Source: Branchiostoma floridae (Eukaryota > Chordata > Leptocardii > Amphioxiformes > Branchiostomatidae). Taken from it: a DNA stretch of 63,604 nucleotides. The notes under the pieces are model-generated. The model did not search any database, was not told the origin of the DNA, and was given only the letters and a program-made list of their open reading frames with translations. The position numbers and the translations under genes were made by a program. The DNA lies in contig NC_049982.1 in the NCBI RefSeq assembly GCF_000003815.2, positions 18,914,048-18,977,651 on the forward strand. Reading direction: 5' to 3'. Of this stretch, positions 59,286 to 63,604 are shown in pieces; position 1 is the first letter of the stretch; the number at the start of each line of letters is the position of its first letter.

Positions 59286-62200
59286 ACAGTGTGTCTTTTT
59301 TTGTCTGTCTTGTCCTGCTAAAAAACGTAATATCGCTATTGCAACACACCGCGGAATTACAGTGGTTGGGAGGGGGTTCCATGATACCGCCAGGAAGGAA
59401 CACGGCACAATTAACTGCCGCTATGTACCTTTGTACATCCTCTGTTGTTCCTTTCTTTCCTGTTTGTTTGTTTGTTTGAACCTTAATTTATTCATGAGAA
59501 GCTCAAATCGGCCTGCAGGCCCCTTTTCATTGAGGTCATGTTGGAGGTAAGGGTCAGATAGAATATAACAGAGATACAGGGTACCTCGAGTCCTTATAAA
59601 CATATATCACTACATAATATTATACATGCCAAAACATTATTAGAGCAAAAGCTAAGCATTCACAGTCTGTGTCCATTCACGGTGGTACGGTTGCTATGCT
59701 TTTGTCTGCGTTGTCAGGGTAATTTGCCCCGCCCAAGGCGCCGACCGCGGCCCTGTATTCATGTCTACACACTGATACATATTACTAAATATTTCTCAAA
59801 ATAACGCATGGATGGTGGTCATGTCAAGAAACAGCAAAAATCACTTACAGAGAGGATACGTTGATTTTTCAAATTCATATAAGTATAAAAGTGACACTTA
59901 TACACTGCTTTCAAAATACCCTATCAAATCAGACGAACGTAAGATAGGTTACTATCGGTGACCGAACTTTGAACTTTGCAAATTTTCCTCAATGAATATT
60001 TTTCTAATTTACGTACTAAACATTTGTTGAAGTTGTAGTCAATGTTCATAGCGATAATTTTTTAGGTACAATCCTCTTTCGCCGATGTCTGTGAAACTTA
60101 AGATTATTTTCCAAATTTTGGGTCACATTTCCTCATATTTTCCTTCCGTATTTCCGGTGAGCCTGATTGGAGCGAACAGATGACGTCATCAAAATGGCGG
60201 CAAAGATTCGCTCTCCAGGCCCATGTTGTTTTCGTCAAAATATTCCATGAAGATCAAAAGATATAGGCCAAAATATGAAGCTTGTGCTCTATTCGTACAG
60301 TGCACATGGCTAAACGAGTTTGTTTGGGACTTGAGTTGAGTCGTCCTCCATCAAAGCAGACAAGATAAACAAGATACAAATGAGTGTGAAATACTTCTAT
60401 TGTATTCGCTGAGCGACCCAAGCCAGATAATTGCCCGCGACTTTTAACTGAACGATTTCAGTAGTAAATTTCTTATCCTTGCTTATCCAATCCTGGGAAA
60501 CGAGATTCAGAAACTGCTGTAGTTTTCAAGTTTCTTGTATATGGGCACCACCGTCCAGCTTGTACGTATACAGTCGTAGGGCATTATGCAATCTCCCGGC
60601 TTACCTATGATCGTTGGGAGAATCTCACGAAATTTCACGAAAACTTTTTGCCGGCACGAGGAAGTGAAACATAATCGACCGCTTCATGGGCCGGGAGAAT
60701 TTGTACAGATAGAAACGTTGAAAGATGCTTGAATAACACGCGTCTAGACCGTACCTCTTGGGATTAGAAATAAATGTACAGGCATGCCGGTAAAATAATG
60801 TCACAAACGAGAAAATGGCGTCGGTTGTATTCAAAACAAAGGATCCCGGGCTGCTGTCAAACAACAACACTCTCTTTAACCCCTCCTTCACCAACTAAAT
60901 TGATTTAGTTCTGTGTGTTTTGGTAAAATTCAAATCTTTTCTTTACTGTACCATTTTCAAGCAAAAGGACTCCAGAAGTTTATCACGTATTAAAAGCCGA
61001 TACATTCAACCAAGGATTCAAACATGGCGTCGGTTTGTAAACAAACTGGAGGGCCGACCGATCTAATCCAGCTCCTCGTCAAAAAATCCCCCTTCTTCCC
61101 CAGGCTTTGATTTACATTGTGCGCTTTATTACAAGTTGCATTTTTTAGTTACAGAGATTTGGTCTTTTTTTTTTTCAATTTTCCCATCAAGGACGCCAGA
61201 ACTGGCAGAAGGTTACCATGCATGTCGAACAGAAGCCGACACATCAAACAGCGGCTTGTGCAGAGTCTGTTACCGTCCGTATTGAATCACGAACTGTAGT
61301 TCATTATAGAAATATATGGGTGTAATGAGTTATTAGAAAGAATACGTTATTCAATCGGAAAGCGAGGGTTGATATTTCCGAGGCGTTGATTATTGATAGA
61401 ACAGGACAGGGCCAGACTAAAGTTCTCAATCAAGGGCGCAAATATGTAGCAAGTGGTCAGTGTTGACGTTGCTTCCATGGATGTGTTTTGAAAACAAATT
61501 ATATGTAGAAAGTCGACTTTATCGACAAACTATCCGCACTCTGCCGGTCAATTTTGTGTGTGTCTAGCGCAGATATAATGTAAGGAAGAACGGAAATGGC
61601 GACGGGTTCCGCGCGTCCCCGGCCACCGCGTGGGGGAAGGCCCCGGGGAATGTCGGAAACTGGTATTTCCTTGCAAGACCTTAGCTTCGGTATTTTATAT
61701 ACATCGGTGGCAGGATAGACGAGAATATAGCAAAGAGGGGACTGAGAGGGCTTTTTCAGTACCAAAGATTCGTCACCGTGGGAATGAAAGATTGGCTATT
61801 GTTTACTGTGCAAACAGGGGAACAATTGGGGCAGAGACAGGCGTGCAATTGAAAGGGGAAGTTTGCGGGAAAGATTCAGCTCGGCTAGGTGCGACCAAAA
61901 CATTTCTAGTTTCCGCCCTCAAAGGTGTGAACCAATCAGCTACAGTTGCCATTAGAGAAATGGTTGATTGACATTGATTGACATGGTTTCCAAGATAGGA
62001 TTTTCAGGGCCTTTTTAGACCATTGTGATTCATTTTGGTTATTTCTTTTACCTCAAGATTCTCTTAAAGCAGGTCAGATTTGGAGCCGTACATGTGTCTG
62101 GCAGTAGGTTGTTCCAGACATTGGTCCACGATAGGCTATCGATCATCTGAATGTCTCTCGTTTAGGTTTTGGGACAAGCAGCTGACTACTTGTGCTTTGT

Positions 62201-63604
62201 CTGGTGGCCTGTGTCCTCTGGTCCTTGCAGTACACAAATATCTGGTATATGTAGGGTGGTGGTTTGCTGTTAAGGGCTTTGTAGATTTTGCTCAAAACCA
62301 AAAGCTACATGAGCATACAAAAAGTGAAAAGAGAACATTACGCCACACCAAATTTATTTGTTGCTTCTTGGATTTTTTTTTTCAGAAAAAAATTGGACCG
62401 ACAGGTCAAAAAGAATAAAGAAATTTATTTTATTTTATTTATTTATGAATTTATTTATCTGGGTTGAAGATATGGCGCTTAAAATGATATTCTTGAAGTC
62501 AGGTTTGTATTCGACATGTGCCAAAACCTCAGTAATTTTTTTCTCTTGTATCTTCAATGATAGGGAAAATATTTAATCAGCAGACTCAAATTTCATTACC
62601 CCTGGGACTCAATTATTGAGGATTGTTTATCATTTTTTAACATGTATGTAAATTTCATAACCATAGTTCAATTTAGCATGTTATAAAACCCTGGTATAAG
62701 TTTTTCCCTTGTATCGTGTATGACTGCAGAGATATTGTAATCTTGCTATTTAATTAGCTGATGCAGAGAACAGGGGTGCCTAAGCATTTGCACAAACCCT
62801 ATGAAATTCGTATGAATATTATGTGATACACACAAATCACTATGCAAAAACACACAAACCTTATGGATATTGCACGAATCACTATGCAAAACGCACAAAT
62901 CTTATGTGATACGCACAAACCTTATGAGATTTGCATAGACCTTATGTAAAACGGCAGCCGGGCAGAATGATTTTGAGCATTTCTACCCATGAAATTTATA
63001 TATTCAAGGCATGAAATGGACATATATCGCCATGAAGACGTACATGTATTTGATAGCCTGTGAGTTTCTGTTTTGCTTCATTTTGGTGTGTTACATCATA
63101 TTTTTCCGTCGCCGAATATTGAAGCCGCCATCTTGATCTAATGACAGCAAGTTTGTTAGATTATAAATAAAGAACTACATAAATACTAATATCGATGGTT
63201 ATTTTTTTAAAGAACTTCTGCTCCGCCATACCTGTAGATTACCTTCATATGGGTCAATTTCATGATACACAGTGATACGCATTTCAAAGTCTTCATTTTT
63301 ATAGAATCAATGTATTACTAATGATGTGCAACCCCACTATCACCATAAAGAAAACATTTGTGAGGTCATACATGATATGTTTAATGTCAGATGCATCTAC
63401 TCGTAGCTTCAAACATTCTTAACATGGGGTCACACCTGCGTATATTTTCAAGTGCGCATGATTTCCGCATGAAATTTTGTCAATACGCGGCCGAATGCCC
63501 AACATTTGGAATTTTTTTGGAATAAATTGAATGGTATGTCGAGCCCATCTGGCGTTTGAATTACGACTTCAGCGTTTTACTCCTACATACGCAGGGTGCA
63601 TGAC
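59286..63604. other. No gene recognised; probable intron or intergenic DNA
   Basis: I find no convertase P-domain exon or other recognisable coding exon on either strand. The part from 60.1 to 61.7 kb is richer in CpG and contains several ATGGCGGC or ATGGCGTCGG strings and CCACCGCGTGGGGG, so it may hold an unannotated promoter. The rest is AT-rich without identified features apart from the repeat at 62776-62955. Confidence 0.45.
62776..62955. repeat. Degenerate short tandem repeat (CACAAACCTTATG family)
   Basis: Eight or so variants of CACAAACCTTATGTGATACG and CACAAATCACTATGCAAAA follow each other with irregular spacing. No coding or RNA function is suggested. Confidence 0.7.

Overview
This is eukaryotic genomic DNA, most likely from an amphioxus (Branchiostoma) draft assembly. 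The evidence is exon-intron structure with GT-AG junctions, an importin-7 gene of chordate type, many short DNA-transposon derivatives, a 5S-rRNA-derived SINE, a CR1/L2-type LINE and two assembly gaps (832 N and exactly 100 N). The species is an inference; no database search was possible.

Layout. (1) 1-2.7 kb: no gene seen. (2) 4.8-18.3 kb, minus strand: a complete importin-7/8 gene. Twenty-eight coding exons join with consistent phases into 1043 codons plus stop, with a probable 3' UTR down to about 2.7 kb and a GC-rich promoter just above 18.35 kb. Its introns hold a tRNA-derived SINE, a minisatellite, two copies of a GCGG-rich MITE and a partial copy of one of its own exons. (3) 18.7-22.5 kb: a 5S-rRNA-derived SINE and a broken LINE interrupted by the first gap. 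(4) 22.9-35.2 kb and 36.5-58.4 kb, both minus strand: two tandem paralogous genes (called A and B here) for secreted mosaic proteins. Domain order is signal peptide, degenerate TSP1-like module, VWFD domain with a GDPH motif, a MUC4-like follow-on region, EGF, calcium-binding-type EGF and a terminal C-type lectin domain (CTLD). Gene A is complete at 684 codons plus stop over 14 exons. Gene B has the same 14 exons plus a seven-exon insert: three two-exon CTLDs and one 1.37-kb exon of 72-bp Thr/Pro-rich mucin repeats. One repeat copy in B lacks a single base, which breaks the frame in this assembly. (5) 58.7-59.2 kb, plus strand, beyond the 100-N gap: two exons of a kexin-type proprotein convertase (catalytic serine region) with no other exons visible.

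The two mosaic genes were duplicated with their flanks: 3' flanks, first introns and upstream elements remain recognisable between copies. The difference between them is a frame-neutral (phase 1 to phase 1) lectin-plus-mucin cassette, which suggests paralogs diverging into a short secreted form and a long mucin-lectin form. The introns are also a rich sample of non-autonomous transposons: a hAT-like element with 8-bp target duplications lodged beside a splice acceptor, a piggyBac-like element bounded by TTAA, two elements with about 9-bp duplications, and nested AT-rich tandem arrays.
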